DNA of 64,000 nucleotides from Scortum barcoo (GCA_023238725.1 CM041550.1:6891044-6955043); one strand, 5' to 3'. Shown: positions 46,981 to 60,310, counted from the first letter of the stretch. Translations and numbers: made by a program. Notes: a model not told the origin generated them from the letters alone.

Positions 46981-49575
46981 CTCAAAAGAATAAAAATAAT
47001 TTCCAGTTAATGGTCTTTTAAATTATAACTTAATGACCGTGAGTAACCACTGATGGGCTCTCTTATAGAGGTCGATGGCTCATTCGGAGCGCTCGCACTC
47101 TTCTGCAAAGTTCGAACGCTTCAAATAAAAACGTACACCCAGGATGCTTTTTTCTTAAAAGTGGAACCTCTGACGCTTCAAAAGCTTTCTGCTCTCTGAC
47201 AGCTTGTGCTCCTGCAATCTGAAATCCCTCTCCCCCAACACTTCCTCTTCCTTCTTTGCTTTCAGTCTTTTTGAGAACAGCGGGGCCTGACAGCCCCGAA
47301 GCCGAACAGTTGGAAGTTTGTGAAATGGAAAACGCTTTGTACTTACTCATAAACGTCTGACCACTTTATCTCTTAAGGTGTGTGTGTGTGAGACATTGTT
47401 TAGATGGAGCTACATGTGTCCAGATTGCGAGATGGACTGCAGTTTGTCTGAGAATTTGCCCCCACTGACGACCCGTGATCAGATTTTGCTTTCCTGCTCT
47501 GTATTCAAATAACCAAGAACATCACCTTCACTATCTGCACAAGCTGCAGATTTTTCCCTTCAGGACACTGCAGGCTATGGGGCTTTTTTTATTAGCACCT
47601 CTGCAGGCTTGAATCATAGCGGTAAAAATTTGTATTATTTTCATTTGCACACACCAAGAATGCAAGCTGTGGTCGGCATGATTGGAAAAAAAAACATCCA
47701 AACATGCAAATAAACTTCCCAGATCGCTCCTGCAACATTATCCACTTCTCCAATGTCCATCCATCCATCCTCAACCATGTTTTGTCAAGACATAGTTTTT
47801 GGATCTTACTGAGCCCACAGCTGAACTTTGGAGAAGTTTCTTATCTTATCGTGCTGTTGCAACATGTTTGTGCAATATAACTTGTCACCAGTCGATCAGT
47901 AGACAGAAATTTATGTTCCTTCCTGCAGAAGCAAAAGAAAATCTATTTACAGACACGTTTTCAAACCCACAGGTAATAAAGGTTTAAGTAAAAAGACAGA
48001 TTTGAATATATCTTAAAGAATAAAGCATGCTGTAAGTATTGATTCTACACACTAAGAGTTCACCTGAAGCTCAGATTAGACTACACTGAGAGTGTATCTG
48101 CTGCATTGACAGTCATATTTTTAGCAGTCTAGTCGCTGTTAGATCACATGAGATTAATTTTCATGGCATGTGAACAGGAGCACGGTGTCACCGGCTTTGT
48201 CAAATTCAGTGGAAAGTGTTGAACCGACAGGCAAGCAAGAGCCAAAGTGATGCCATAAATATATTTGTCTTCAGTGATTGTTTCCTATGTATGAGTATGA
48301 CAACCAAGTTGCTAGCACATCATACATCAGGGGCCGTTACTGAGGGGACAATTGTGATAATGAAGATCACAGAAAAAATGTTCAAAGTTGGTCTTTGAAT
48401 TTAAAGATTAAAAAAGGCAGTCCAAATTCTGACCAAGTAGATTTTCAAATGATTTTTACAAGTCTGAGCTGATGTCGTTCATAGAAATCTGAACCTGAAG
48501 TTGTGTGTTTGTGTGTGTCCTTGATGTATGTGAAGATGTGAACAGTAGAACAATTAAGCTTATTCGCTTTTGGTGTCACAGCGTGCTGAGTATGCAGCAT
48601 TTCTGCATTTGTTCCTCCTGAAAAATAACATTTTTTATGGAGATCAGTTTAAAGGGATTTTCATGCCTTCTGAGAAGACACTGTTCACTGCAGTCTACAG
48701 TGTAAAAGCTCCTCTTGGGACAAACTAACTTGCTAATAAAATGCATCTGCCAACAGAGAGTGAAGAGGAAAAAATGCAAATGAGCTGCTGATTAGACCTC
48801 CTCTAAGAAAGTTACAAAAATGAACAAATAAAGAAACACTTAAAATGTATTGTTTCTGCTGCAAAGTTTAGTTTGAAAAGCATCCTGGTGAGCACTGTGG
48901 TGAAGCTGTGTGTGAATGTGACACTGAAAATGGGACAGAGGCTTATATCGCAGATCAGACCAATTAACATAAAGGTGATGGTGCTTAGATTTCTCCGAGG
49001 CGGTGCCGGCGGCAGTGGCGGTGTTGACCTGTTGAATCTGTGGTGACGGCAGAGCAGAGACCGCCGAGGGTCTGAGGAGACTTGTTAAGAAGCGGAGAGC
49101 TGCTTCGCTCCGGCTGCTGCATCATCGGCGATTGATTTTTCTGTGTAACCTGAACGTTCACACATCCTGTACTTCCCCACAGATCCATACGCTCTGGTGT
49201 TTCTGGTGTCACATAACGCGTTTGTCTCATTATGAGTTGTGTGTAATTTGGGGGGCTTATGAATGCGCCTGTTTGCCGTATTGTTTTACAAATGTCAACA
49301 ACAAAATTAATGCCTCTGCTAAAATTCCTCATTGTGGAATCACAAAGGTGCCCCCGACGGACTGTGTGTGTCTGTGTGTGTAGTTGGCAGGTGAGCTTTT
49401 ATTAAAGTTTTGCAGCCAATCCCCAAGTAGCACAATGGTGGAGAGTGATGAATGCCCACAGCCAGAATCCAATAAGACGGATTTGGTGGGAACAGCAGCT
49501 CTCGCTCACTCACTCACACACCATCTCTCTTCCTCTCTCTTTTTTTCTGTCTCATGCTAACCCCCACCCTTTCCC
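46981..49575. other. Noncoding, featureless
   Basis: No gene, recognised repeat or clear regulatory cluster was seen. GT tracts occur at 47380-47390. The minus-strand frame at 47063-47350 has no splice or domain support. Confidence 0.35.
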
Positions 49576-49579
49576 CACC

Positions 49580-49960
49580 TCGCTCCATCACACACACACG
49601 CGCCCATCCACCTGTGGGGTTCCAAATCAGTCGTTTGTTTGCGCCAGATCAATGCGCTGCCATCAACAGGGGAGGCACATCGCGGCTCTTTAATGGAAAG
49701 CCTCCTAAGCCTCCTACCTAGGATGCCCGTCTTGCTGGGTTTGAAGTGGATTCACCGGAGCGGTCAGTGATCGACGGCGTCAGACACGTCAGCTTTCTGC
49801 CGCGGCCTCCATTGTGAGATTGCGGCCTTGAGAAACAGCAGCGTGAATGCAGTGAGCCTGCGCTTAATTACATCCACACAAGATTTGTATGGATTCCAGT
49901 GTTGCTGCCTGGCAGTGAGGCCAGACTGTGCCAACATACTGTGTATTAAAACACGTGCTG
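49580..49960. promoter_or_regulatory. Candidate regulatory island
   Basis: Unique, GC-balanced sequence following a CA tract. It includes AAATCAGTCGTTTGTTTGCG (Forkhead-like), GACACGTCAGC and GCGCTTAATTACATCC. Repeat character is absent, and no open coding signal spans it. Confidence 0.35.
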
Positions 49961-50500
49961 TGTTTAAAGTTTAACCGGAGGAACAATGAAAGCATAAATG
50001 AAACCTGTATTGCCCTTTAAGGAATTTGACTTGCACAATTGACCCTAAAATTATGCATATCAAAAGTTAAGACACATACACACCCATAGGTCTATGTTTC
50101 AGATCTCCTCGTTCCTTATTCCACTTCTTGACTGCTCTGATCCTCAAATCTCAGCCTTTTTATCTGCCCCTGACTCCACCTGCGAAACAAGGGGATCGTG
50201 CCCTGGCAGTCTTAACAGATTTGCTGAATGTTTGGACTTTTGGCTCTTTTGCAGCTTCTAAAAACATTTAATAGATTCTCCAACACTAGCTTATGTTTTA
50301 TGTCTGATCTTTCTCTCACTGTGCTGCATTTTATATTAGAATTTTTTCTTTAATTATTTACTCTTAAATGATTTACTTTACATTTTTATGTTTCATGTGT
50401 GTGTTTGTGAAGCCCTTTGTATCTGTCTTTTAAAAAGCGCTATATAAAGTCTTTGCTTACTCACTTCCTTTCATACAGTAAAGATAGAAGCAATATTCAA
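49961..50500 (+). repeat. Probable 3' tail of an old LINE-like element
   Basis: T-rich sequence ends in GTGAAGCCCTTTGTATCTGT ... AAAAAGCGCTATATAAAG, the usual 3' end wording of fish L2/RTE-like elements. Left boundary uncertain (about 50130). Confidence 0.45.
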
Positions 50501-52475
50501 AGCGCTTCAGGGTGTAAAACAAAGAAAGTTCTGGTGCCAAGTCACGTTAAAGTTTGTCAAGTGGGTGGAAGCTGCAGGTGACAAAGGTCGTGATGATCCC
50601 TGTTTGTTCCTGCTTCCTGCACATGATGTATCTCCGCCCAGCAGGTAAAGCCGGCTGCTCAGACAACAAACTCTGATGGATTTGTTTGAGCTCATGAGTA
50701 AGTTCATAAATAAAACCTTTATTTCATTTCACTGGTGCTGCACACCCACTCGCGGTACCTTTTCTCTGACAAGTCTGTTCAGTTTGACCTGAGAGGGGAT
50801 GAACAAAAGCACTGGCTGTTTGCTGGTACGTTCAACAGCCTGCATGTACACTTTCCTGAGAAGCGACCCCTTGCAGCCACACTAATAATAACTGATCTCT
50901 GTCATTCGCAGGGTGTATTGTGACTTTATAGCGCCTCAATATGGGGCTGATTGTAAGGTGCGACTTTGAAATCTGACACCAGTTTTCCTCCCAAAGGTGA
51001 CCTTTATTTAAACCGAACCTGCCAAACATAACAGAATCTTTACATAAAGGAGTAGCACATCAGAAAATACTCACATGCACCACATGGAAGAGCTATTATG
51101 TAATTTAGGGTGTCAGGACTAGTTTGTCGCTTTTTTTTGCTTCAGAGCTTAATGCATGATAATAAATTAATCATTTTATTGATCTGAAAAAAAAATTGTG
51201 CTCTGAGATTCTTTAAAAAGTTGTTTTTCCTGCAATTTAAGCTTTCGTGTTGGCATTTAAATTCAAACTTATCATCAATAATGAAGACCCGTGTGTGGTT
51301 TTAGCATTTACAAATTCTGGGGAAAGTTTTTGGAAATCAATCATACTTTATTTTGATGTCTCTGCTCTATTATTTAGGTGAAAGATATGAGAGTAGTTTA
51401 TCTCTGATCTTTAAATGCCACATTTTTTGCTGTTTTTGGGGATAATGGCCTCAAAATGTTGGCAGATAAAAATGTAGATAACCGCACCGATATCTGCCTA
51501 AGACTTGGAATGAAACCTCAGTACTTTTTATGGGTGTGACCGAAACATGTCCAAAGCATCTAGAAGAAAAAATCAGATTTGTTTATTCATTTTTAGGTCA
51601 GATTCCATATTTAAAGCCAAATTTAGCCAATTTTAGACTTGCAAGGTGGTTGCATATGTGCTTGTGTTTGAACAATATTCAGTTCATTTGAGAAGTTTTG
51701 CCAAATGAAAAAAGATTAAAAAAAGTACTGTTTTGGTATTGGTGCAGAAGCTCAGGTATTGCATTGACCAGTCAGAACATTTCAAACAATACCCAGCCTT
51801 AGTTGGTTGAAGGTTGAATTTCATCACTGTTGTATCATAAAGGTATTATAGCACATGAAATAAACTCAGGATCAAGGAGACGTGGGGTGTTTCAGCTTCC
51901 TGTTGTGGATTCACGCATCCTTCGGTTACTCGTAGACGTCCTGAGCTGCTCCGCTGTCCATTAAGCATTCGGCAGGGATATCCGGTACGCGTCTCTGAGG
52001 TTGTCACAGCATTTTTGCTTTACCTGCAGCTCCTGCTCTCCCATAGGTAATGCGAGGTTTTCTGTTACTTGTAAGATGTTGAATAATCCATACGATCACC
52101 CCCAAAAGGTCCCAACTCCATCTGCATTCGTGCTGTGATTCTAAAGGTTGATGCCATTTAAGAAGCAGAGTAAAAATGGAGAAACACTTAAAAAGATATC
52201 TAGCAGTTCAACATGTACATTATCCACCTCATACTGTAGCACTGATGAAGACGATGAGTAAATCTCTCTCCATCTATTTGATTTTGACTGATTGGTGCAT
52301 TTGATTTTTCTCTGCTTTTTTTTTGTTGTACTGTTGTTTAACTGTTTCCATCAAATACTGCTCCCAGAGATGAGATCCGGCGCATGGTCCAAACAAATTG
52401 CTTTCTTTCGCATTAAAATAAAACTCCCCAAAGCTATTTTCAAAATGTGACAATTTATCTACCAACTGTTTGTCG
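50501..52475. other. Noncoding, featureless
   Basis: No gene or repeat recognised. AT-rich throughout. Confidence 0.4.
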
Positions 52476-52479
52476 TTCG

Positions 52480-53240
52480 GCACACTTAATCACAGCGGTT
52501 TCTGACAGGGAAGCAGCTCGCACAGAAAGTGGCGCGTAAAGAGCCAGACAAGTGGTCTGTGTTGCGTCCGGATGACCGAAGGCCTGATCTCAGTGCTGCC
52601 GTCATGGCCGTGTCACTCATAACAGACCCGGCACAGACACAAAGAGCTCTTTAAGCTTCGGCCACAAGCTTGTCATCGGGCTGCCTATGATTGATCGCTT
52701 TGACACGGCTCAGAAATGTGTCATTATTGTGGGAGGCTTCGAAAATGTGACTCTTTCAGATGAACTGTCATCTCTAATAACATTAATGATGACTGCGGTA
52801 TGTCAGCTGAAGCTCAGGAACAGTACAGAAAAACACCAGCGGGATCGTGGCGCTGCCAAGCTTTCCTGATGTTTCAGCTTTAATTTTGCATTCTTCGGTG
52901 TTGGAATACTAATTCAAACATTTGCTCCGTTCTTCCTTGAAATCCAGGCCCCTGAGAGAGAAAGCTGGCATTTGCGTTGATCAGTCATGCACTCAGATCA
53001 TGCCTTCTTCCACGTTCCCGCGTGTGCCGTGGTGTCAATTAAACCCGAGGTCTGCTGTGCTCCAGCGGGCCGACTCTCTCTAATGGGGCCCCCATGCAAA
53101 GAGACCATCCATAATAGAATTAATAATGAGACACACTTGCGGAAAAGGGCTCGGTTATCGTCGCCATCTCATGAGTCCTTGCCGAGCTCTCCGAAAGAAA
53201 ACGACTGGACTAAACCCCGAGCCTGGCTGTAAAAACCTCA
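52480..53240. promoter_or_regulatory. Strongest candidate conserved regulatory island (about 0.75 kb)
   Basis: A long unique stretch mixes GC-balanced and TAAT-rich parts: GATTGATCGCTTTGACACGG, CTCTAATAACATTAATGATG, CATTTGCGTTGATCAGTC, GTGTCAATTAAACCCG, CCCATGCAAAGAGACC and AGAATTAATAATGAGACAC. Homeodomain, Pbx/Meis-like TGAT, and octamer-like ATGCAAAG sites therefore cluster. No simple repeats interrupt it. Frames here are open for at most 81 codons and resemble nothing known. Best first choice for a conservation test. Confidence 0.45.
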
Positions 53241-54955
53241 GGGTTCACGCCGCATTAAATTCCAATGAGTTCCAATGATTAAAGCTGCTTGTGTGTTCCT
53301 CGGTAGGGGGAAAGGGGAAGTGTGCTGTTGTGGAGTTACAATTCAGATCTATCAGCAGAGAGAGAGAGAGAGGGAAGGGAGGAGACAAGGAGCAGAAGGG
53401 GTTTATTAGTGCTCCTCTTTCTGCTCTGCGCCACAGAAATAGAACAGAGAAGAGATGAGCGCTGTGGAAGAGAGATCTCTGCTCTTTACAGCAACCTGAG
53501 AGGAGAGGCAAAAATAGAGGAACAAATGGAAAACGTTTTCATGAAATAAATGGAAAAACTGGAAAATGAAAATAAATGCAAAAGCTGTAGCTGTTCTAAA
53601 CACCTCGTGTCAAGGAGGGGTGCACTGAGTAATGTGTTTATGTTTCCGGCGAGGGTTGGAATAAACTGAGAAAATGGTCCATTGTCATAAACAGCAATCG
53701 CTGCCATGGCGGAGCGGATATAGAAAAGGCTGTCACCTACAGGAACTCAAAAGACCATCAACAGAAAATACGCAGGAAAAATTCACAGTAATAGTACTAA
53801 CAATAAAAATGCCCCCAGTAATCTCATCAAACGGGGTCAATCTGAGAGAATTTTATTTATATGAATGGTGGCCTTAAACCTCTGGCATTTCACTCAATGG
53901 ATGAAAATTTTCCATGTAAATTCTTTCAGCTGAATTTCCTTTTCTAAATGTATGAGCGTTGGCCAGATACATCGATCGAGCGCACATTCCTGTTGGCTTT
54001 TGTCTAATGAACTCCATATTTCTATCATTTATCTTGTGATTTTTGCAATAAAAGATCAACTAATCGCAGCCGTGATTGTAAAATCCCACCTGAGAGTGTG
54101 ACAGTTTTTAACGCAGGCTCCATTTCAGTCTGATTCCCAGTTTTGCAGCTGTCAAAGGAGCAAAATTGGAATCGGAAAAAAACTGCAACTCCTAAGCTCT
54201 GCCCAATTCGTCCAAGTGTCACCTTTGTTTGAGTTACCACTGTGTGCAACAGCAGTAACTTCAAGAAAACAGCCATAATAGTTTTATTACAGTATGAAGT
54301 GATTCTAGTCCCAGTATATACAGTTTATTTATACATCATTTCTTTGACATTTCTTCATTTTTCAGTCCTGTAAAACCAAAAACAATGAGTGAAAAAGCTG
54401 TGATGTTGTCCCATATAACCACCAGAGTCTCACATTCACCTGGAAAACTGTGAGTTTAAGTGTATTTTTTTCCATTATGTGAAGTGGTAATTGCTGAAAT
54501 AGGGAGTTGAGTCAATCTTAAAGCTACACAACATATGTTCCTGACCCATTTATGTACTAAGAGTGCTCTTCAGATATTAAATTGAGCAGTTTCCTCGTAT
54601 GTGGTAAGACAGCAAATGCATTTCTAAAATGGTTAGAGTATTTTACAGTATTATATAAGTGGCATATTGGTGTTGGTATGTACAAAATTAGCTATATATT
54701 ACAGACATAGAGACTGATATTTACATATTAAAGTAGAAACATGGCGTATGCTGGTATGAATGCACCGTGGTTTATTTGATGGCAGTATTTCTAAAACACG
54801 GTGATGTTTTCACAACTAACACGAGGTGTTTGACAGTATAGATTTCCTGAACAGTGCTCAGGCTGTGAGCAAAGTTGTTGTGCTCCCTCGAGGGGACTGG
54901 CACAACGAGTGATTATACCCTCAGGCTATGTGTGTGTGTGTGTGTGTATCTCCAC
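53241..54955. other. Noncoding
   Basis: A short (AG)n tract at 53356-53371 and A-rich minisatellite-like sequence around 53520-53580 are seen. No exon signals. Confidence 0.4.
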
Positions 54956-54959
54956 GACA

Positions 54960-55330
54960 GCACTGTGGGTGTTTGTGATACGGGCGTCCCTTAATGCGCT
55001 CGCGCCCGCCGTCCGGGGTGAGCGATCAGGGCAGCATGTGGGATTGAATCCAGCCAGGTCTGCCCAGACACGGGGCTCTGCAGCAGGCTGAGGCCTCTTG
55101 TCATTGCCCCCCCTCCCCCGGTCTGTCCCCGAGCTTGGCTGCTGCTGATGGGATCACGGCTGTGGATCGCTACTGCTAATAACACTCCACACCCCTCCTC
55201 TCTCTAATTGGCAAGGGGCATTGCCTGCTTCACACTCACAAACACGCCAACTAATTGCCATGTTAGCGCAGGCGAATACCAATAATCTGTGATGATGCAG
55301 CAGGAAAGTATTTCTTAATGATCCTTTTTT
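54960..55330. promoter_or_regulatory. Candidate regulatory island
   Basis: CpG-richer at about 54980-55022, then unique sequence with CTCTAATTGGC, CCAACTAATTGCCATG and ACCAATAATCTGTG sites. A GT tract precedes it (54928-54947). No coding signal. Confidence 0.35.
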
Positions 55331-55374
55331 TCCCCCCATCTTTTTAAAAAGTTTTGCTCTACTGTGGTGCCAGA

Positions 55375-55585
55375 ATGAATTAATCATTTAAATCATTTAT
55401 TAATTATTTAAAATGTCAAACATTTGCTTGTTCCTTCCTCTTAAATGTTTGGATTTGCTGCTTGTGTCTGTTTTATGAAACTGCAAACAGGATGCATTTG
55501 GGTTTTGGACTGTTGGGAGGACAGAACAAACAAACAATAAATCATTAAAATATGAAAAACATCATCAGTTGCAGCTCTACTGGAG
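55375..55585 (+). repeat. Family A repeat copy
   Basis: ATTAATTATTTAAAATGTCA, AACATTTGCTTGTTCCTTCC, AAATGTTTGGATTTGCTGCT, TTTGGGTTTTGGACTGTTGG and GTTGCAGCTCTACTGG appear in order, the last being the usual right end. Confidence 0.65.
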
Positions 55586-56145
55586 GTTTGTTCAAGTAGA
55601 GCAAGAGCAGAAATATGGGGGATTAACCAGATCTGGAGATGCCTGGTTCACATGTAACTTACATGCAAATAACAAATACCATTCAGATGAACTGCAAATG
55701 TATATAGGCGATAGTTTGCTAACGCATAAAGCAAAAATATAATTCTTTTGGACTTCCTTTGTCCCCATATGGACAAAAAAACAGTTCACGCAGCTTTAAT
55801 CTCATTGTTCATCATGTTTTTTTATAAAAATGTTGTGATAAAATAATCACATCATGTCTAGATAAAAGTCAATGATGAATAAGTGCAGTCTGAATGAAAC
55901 CTGTTGCTGCATTAGCTCATAAATGATTGATTTTGGTTAACTAATACACTTTCCAGCACTATATAACAACATTATTCACTATTAGGAACATTTATTCATC
56001 AAGTTTTCAGAATACTTAAATAAATATCACCACTATGGATATCAAGATAAGGCTGTAATAATAACTATTACAGTATTAATACAAACACACATCAGCAGCT
56101 GCACCATGATAATTAGCTACAGTTTTGTGTGTTTTGGTGTTTGTG
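55586..56145. other. Noncoding, featureless
   Basis: AT-rich sequence without recognisable elements. Confidence 0.4.
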
Positions 56146-56149
56146 TGGC

Positions 56150-56770
56150 GTATTGTACACTCATGCAGCCACACACCGCACATCTCCGTGGCTCCGCTCA
56201 TCATATCAAGTGATATGTTTTGATCCGGGCTCTCTTTGAAGTCGGATGTAATAAATTTGCTCATCAATTACGCTGTCTGGCTCGGCCTTCTGCGTGCGTT
56301 TTGTTTGGAGTCCGCTCCAGTTAATTAGAACAGAACGTGTCGTGTCGTCCTTGAGATAGCAGCTAATAAGCGCGGGCTTCATAATGGCTGCTTCGCTCTC
56401 CGAGCAGAAAGGAGCAGCGTGCACAATGGAGGGGTGATCCGGTGCACGTTGTAAATAAAGCACACGCTGTACTCCTGCTCCCCGTAGGTCATCTGTGCAT
56501 TGATGGGCCGACCTGCCACGAATCAGTGCCATGTTTTTTTCTGCAGAGGTCTCAGGCCTCACGTTAACACGCCGCCGTGTCGATGTGTGAGGTGGTTCAG
56601 GATTCCTCGGACGGGTTTGTGACATTCCAGCTCCACTGATGCTGGAAGTGGAGAGATAGTCTCGTGCCACTATCTTTTGTTATCCACCGTTATCAGCCCA
56701 GCCGCCATCGCCCTGCTGTGTCTGTAACCCATCACAGAGACATGTTTGAAGCATTTAACGGCCACTGGCT
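56150..56770. promoter_or_regulatory. Strong candidate conserved regulatory island
   Basis: About 600 bases of unique sequence with motifs such as TCATATCAAGTGATATG (a near-perfect palindrome at 56200-56216), TCATCAATTACGC, CCAGTTAATTAGAAC and CAGCTAATAAGCG. The minus-strand frame at 56206-56670 (154 codons) runs through it without splice sites or a domain and is considered a by-product of its even composition. Confidence 0.4.
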
Positions 56771-57369
56771 GAGAGATCTGAAGGCATGTTAGGTCCTGGA
56801 GAAGGACCAGAGACCAACAGGGTCTTTGAAGATGTCTCAAGAAAAACTATCTTTAGAGGTATAATTGCTAAAGATGCCCAGATGTGGGATTTCTAGACTA
56901 AAAACGCTAACTGATAAGTGTCTGTTTGCTGTGCCTCATGATAATAAATTAACAGATAACATGACACAGGCAAAGTGGACTAAACAATGAAGGCAAACAT
57001 TTTAGACTGACATTTACTGACATTCTTCTTTGTTGTTTTCTCTTTTCAAGTGCTTACAAGCGCCAGTGCAATTAATTAGTCATCTATCTGCCAGTGACAT
57101 GATTATATTTGCAGTGTTTGTTCACAGTAACAGAGTATCTGCGCTCCACAGCCATTAACATCCAATAATTACATTACTACATTATTGGAAGTAATTATAT
57201 TGGCAACAGATATTACATGCATCCCTATCGGTTTCACCAGTTACTGAGTACAATAATCACTTCAGTTTGCAAAGGACTGCAGGATTTGTTTCATGCATTT
57301 ACTTTATCACCAATATGATGAAGTGAAATGACAAAAATCTATATCAGTGCATCTTGAAATATGAAATAG
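56771..57369. other. Noncoding, featureless
   Basis: No gene or repeat family recognised. Short TAATTACATTACT motifs occur near 57166-57182. Confidence 0.4.
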
Positions 57370-57625
57370 TTCAATATAGTCAGACTGCAACTAGTGATTC
57401 ATTTCTTAGTCAGTTAACGATTTACGCAATAAAGTCTTGTGCTCTCTGCAAGCTCCCTAAGGTGTATTCCTATAGATAGTTATAGATAGTTAAGATAATC
57501 TTAAGAACAGTTTAAGAAAAGTCATATGTCATAAAAAGAAAAAAGTTTAAAAAATCGTCACATGGAAGAAGCTGGAACTGGCAAATGTTTGGCATTTTTA
57601 TTTTTTATTTTTAATTAATTGTCTG
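57370..57625 (-). repeat. Family A repeat copy, reverse orientation
   Basis: GACTGCAACTAGTGATTCAT at the left and GAAGCTGGAACTGGCAAATG followed by TTTGGCATTTTT at the right are the reverse-complement ends of the family. A small GATAGTTA minisatellite (57474-57492) lies inside. Confidence 0.6.
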
Positions 57626-58384
57626 CAAATGAAGAGCTGTTAATACTGCTCACTTTTTCAGTCTGCCTTGCACACATCTAATCAGCTCGGATAAAAGCTC
57701 ACACTGCCCCTCCAAACCAGCCTTTTCTTTGTGACCTTTGGCTCTCCAATTAACAGCCTCCACTCAGAGCATTGGACGCCCCTCTTTTGTGGCCGTGTCA
57801 AGCCAGAAATGTGTTGGACGGACCTTTTGTTTGAGCGGTTACTCATGTCTCTGCCTTTTTGTTCCCTAATAGCCCATCATCTGGGCACTGTCCCTCTGAC
57901 CTCGCGCCTGTGACACATTGCTCCGCTAAACGACAAGGAAAGGGCCACGACTCCCAGGGATGGAAATGCACAAGAAATTACATCAGTATGTTCTGTTATG
58001 AATCCACTGAATGCATTAATATGTTGTGTTGGATTTAACTGACAAAAATTAAAATAGCACTTTGATAAATGTGTGCGTCTATGAACCAATTAAACCGGCG
58101 TCCTACCTTTAAACCTCGTGGCCTCTAAAAACAACCCCTCGTCATATGTATGTCAATAAGTTAAGAGTAATCCCACCAACTATAACATTTTTCTCCTCAG
58201 ACTGTCTCATTTGAACAAGCTTTTAGTTTTAAAAACTATCCAAAAGCAACAGACTAAGATTAGAAATGTCTTTAACATCAAATAATTTTGCGAAGTAGAT
58301 GGATGTTTTTTCTTCTTTCCTGTCCTGGAACACTTCTTGTGACCCTTCACATTTGCTTTTTGACCCATTTCAAAAGAAGATTAG
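57626..58384. other. Noncoding, featureless
   Basis: No gene or repeat recognised. Confidence 0.4.
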
Positions 58385-58660
58385 TCTACAATAATCATTA
58401 ATAATTGATTAATCAGTGACTCCATTAATGATTAATGTTAACAAATGGCGTGACCAGGCGAGCAACAGCGGCAAACATTTTCCTGGTTTCAGCCTCTCAG
58501 ATGTGAGGATTTGGGACTTTCTCTGTTTTATATCACTGTCAGCTGAACATCTTTGTGTTTTGAACTGTTGGTCAGAAAACAATAAGCTAACTGAAGAAGT
58601 CAACTCAGGTTTTTTGAACTTGCATGGGGCATTTTTCCACTTTTTCTCATTGCTTGTTTT
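58385..58660 (+). repeat. Family A repeat copy
   Basis: AATCATTAATAATTGATTAA marks the left end; CAGCCTCTCAGATGTGAGGA, AGCTGAACATCTTTGTGTTT, GAACTGTTGGTCAGAAAACA and GCATGGGGCATTTTTCCACT follow. The least diverged copy in the window. Confidence 0.7.
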
Positions 58661-60025
58661 TCTTGAGTTTGGGAGAAAAATCTATTCCTACCATTTGTTT
58701 GAAAAGAAGCTGGTATAATATCTGGATTTACATAGAAACTCTGCTCTTTAAACATAACTTTGTTTCATAAATTGAGTAAGTGATAAATGGATTCATCAGT
58801 AATTAAGATACTCATCAGATCACCATGGTGTAGCTGTTATAGTTTTGTGTAAACTGTGCTCCTTCCCTCAGCAATTAAGTGTTACAGCTCAGTTTTACTA
58901 GGTTTGGATTGAAAAGGCTAAAAGTTAAAGGTTCTGTTTTGCTGGTTATCAGAAACAGGCCAGAGTCAATACCAGGCAGGCGAGGGAGGTAACTTCTCCA
59001 GTTAGGGATCAGGCGAAAGTGCAGAAAGCTGGCAGGGGTCCATCCAGGCGGGCGGGGATGATGGCTGGACCTCTAAGTTGAAAGCACATAAGACCATCTG
59101 TCGGAGGATGGATGGGAACGGGCCGGCGCACACTGTACCACAATGGGGAAAGTGGGAACAGGTGCTCAGGTGGGCGGAGGAGGTGAGGTGATGGGAAATG
59201 GGTTTCTGCGGTGCGAGAGGGAGTGGCAGGATGTGAAACAACAGGAGAGTTAATCTACAGAAACTGAAGAGAGCTGATAGAAAAATGTGGAAGTGTAGTC
59301 AGGTTGATAACAAGTTGAAAAATGTTCAGAAATAAAGGCGGCAGATTGCTTCCAGTGAACGTTTTAAGACATTATCAATGGTAATTAGACTCACTTTTTT
59401 AAGAAGCAAATAGCTTTATTGGATTCCTCGTTCACAGCAGGGCTTTACCGCAGTGTTCGACGCTTCGTTGGTGTTTACATGGTGTTTTCAAACTGCTTTG
59501 GGATCGGTTTGCCTGTGAGACCACGCTGCATCCCGCTCTCTATAATGCATCTGAGCTCAGTCTGTAGAGTAACTCTCTAATGTGAAACCGGTGGCCAAAA
59601 TTGAACAGTCTCTTACTCCCTGAGTTCTCTGAACTAGTTGGGTGAGTTTGAATCAATACTCGCCCGGGGGGCTCCCAGTTCATACAATGAAATGGTATCG
59701 GGTCGACACAGAGAGAAATGCAGTCGATAATATCACATTATGGTTTCTGTGTGCGTGAATGAAGGTGTGAGACTGTGGTCGACAGTGCCAAGTGAAATCA
59801 TAATAGAGTTTCGGAGGGCCAGACAGAGTGTGTTATTACAGACTGGGGATGTGGAAAGGTACAAAATGGCTGTCTGCTACAGGCGTGTGTTTGAAGCAGT
59901 GGGGCTGTGTGTGTGCGGCTCAGGATTTCCCAGTGTATCTCATGGATCATGCATGTAATTCTACACGTGACAGCATAGACTTATATATGTGTGTGAGTGT
60001 GTGTGTAAGGTAAGAAAGATGGGGA
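58661..60025. other. Noncoding, featureless
   Basis: No gene or repeat recognised. Frames at 59740-60013 (+) are GTG-rich and rejected. Confidence 0.4.
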
Positions 60026-60029
60026 GATA

Positions 60030-60310
60030 CTGAAGTGCCACCATCAGCGCACTCTGTCAATCAAAGCATGTAATAATACTGCAGCCCGATTTGACATTTA
60101 CTGAGCGTTAATATCCATCTCTTTGGCCTAAGCCCATCAGCCTTCAATCAAACTCTTCCCCCAATCACTCGCGGCCACAATCACACACTCTTCTCGTGAT
60201 TGTTACTGTTAACTGCAAGTGGCACATTGTTCAGATCTACTTTTACAAGAGGCCAACATTTGTTTGGTCCTCTGTTCTGTGTGGCTTCACATCACACCGG
60301 AAACTTAAAT
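60030..60310. promoter_or_regulatory. Candidate regulatory island
   Basis: Unique sequence with CTGTCAATCAAAGCATG (Pbx/Meis-like TGTCAATCA) and TGATTGTTACTGTTAAC. No repeats or coding signal. Confidence 0.35.

Noticed and set aside
56206..56670. 154-codon minus-strand frame
   Set aside because: It lies within a motif-dense noncoding island; its amino acid content shows no recognisable domain and there are no splice sites.
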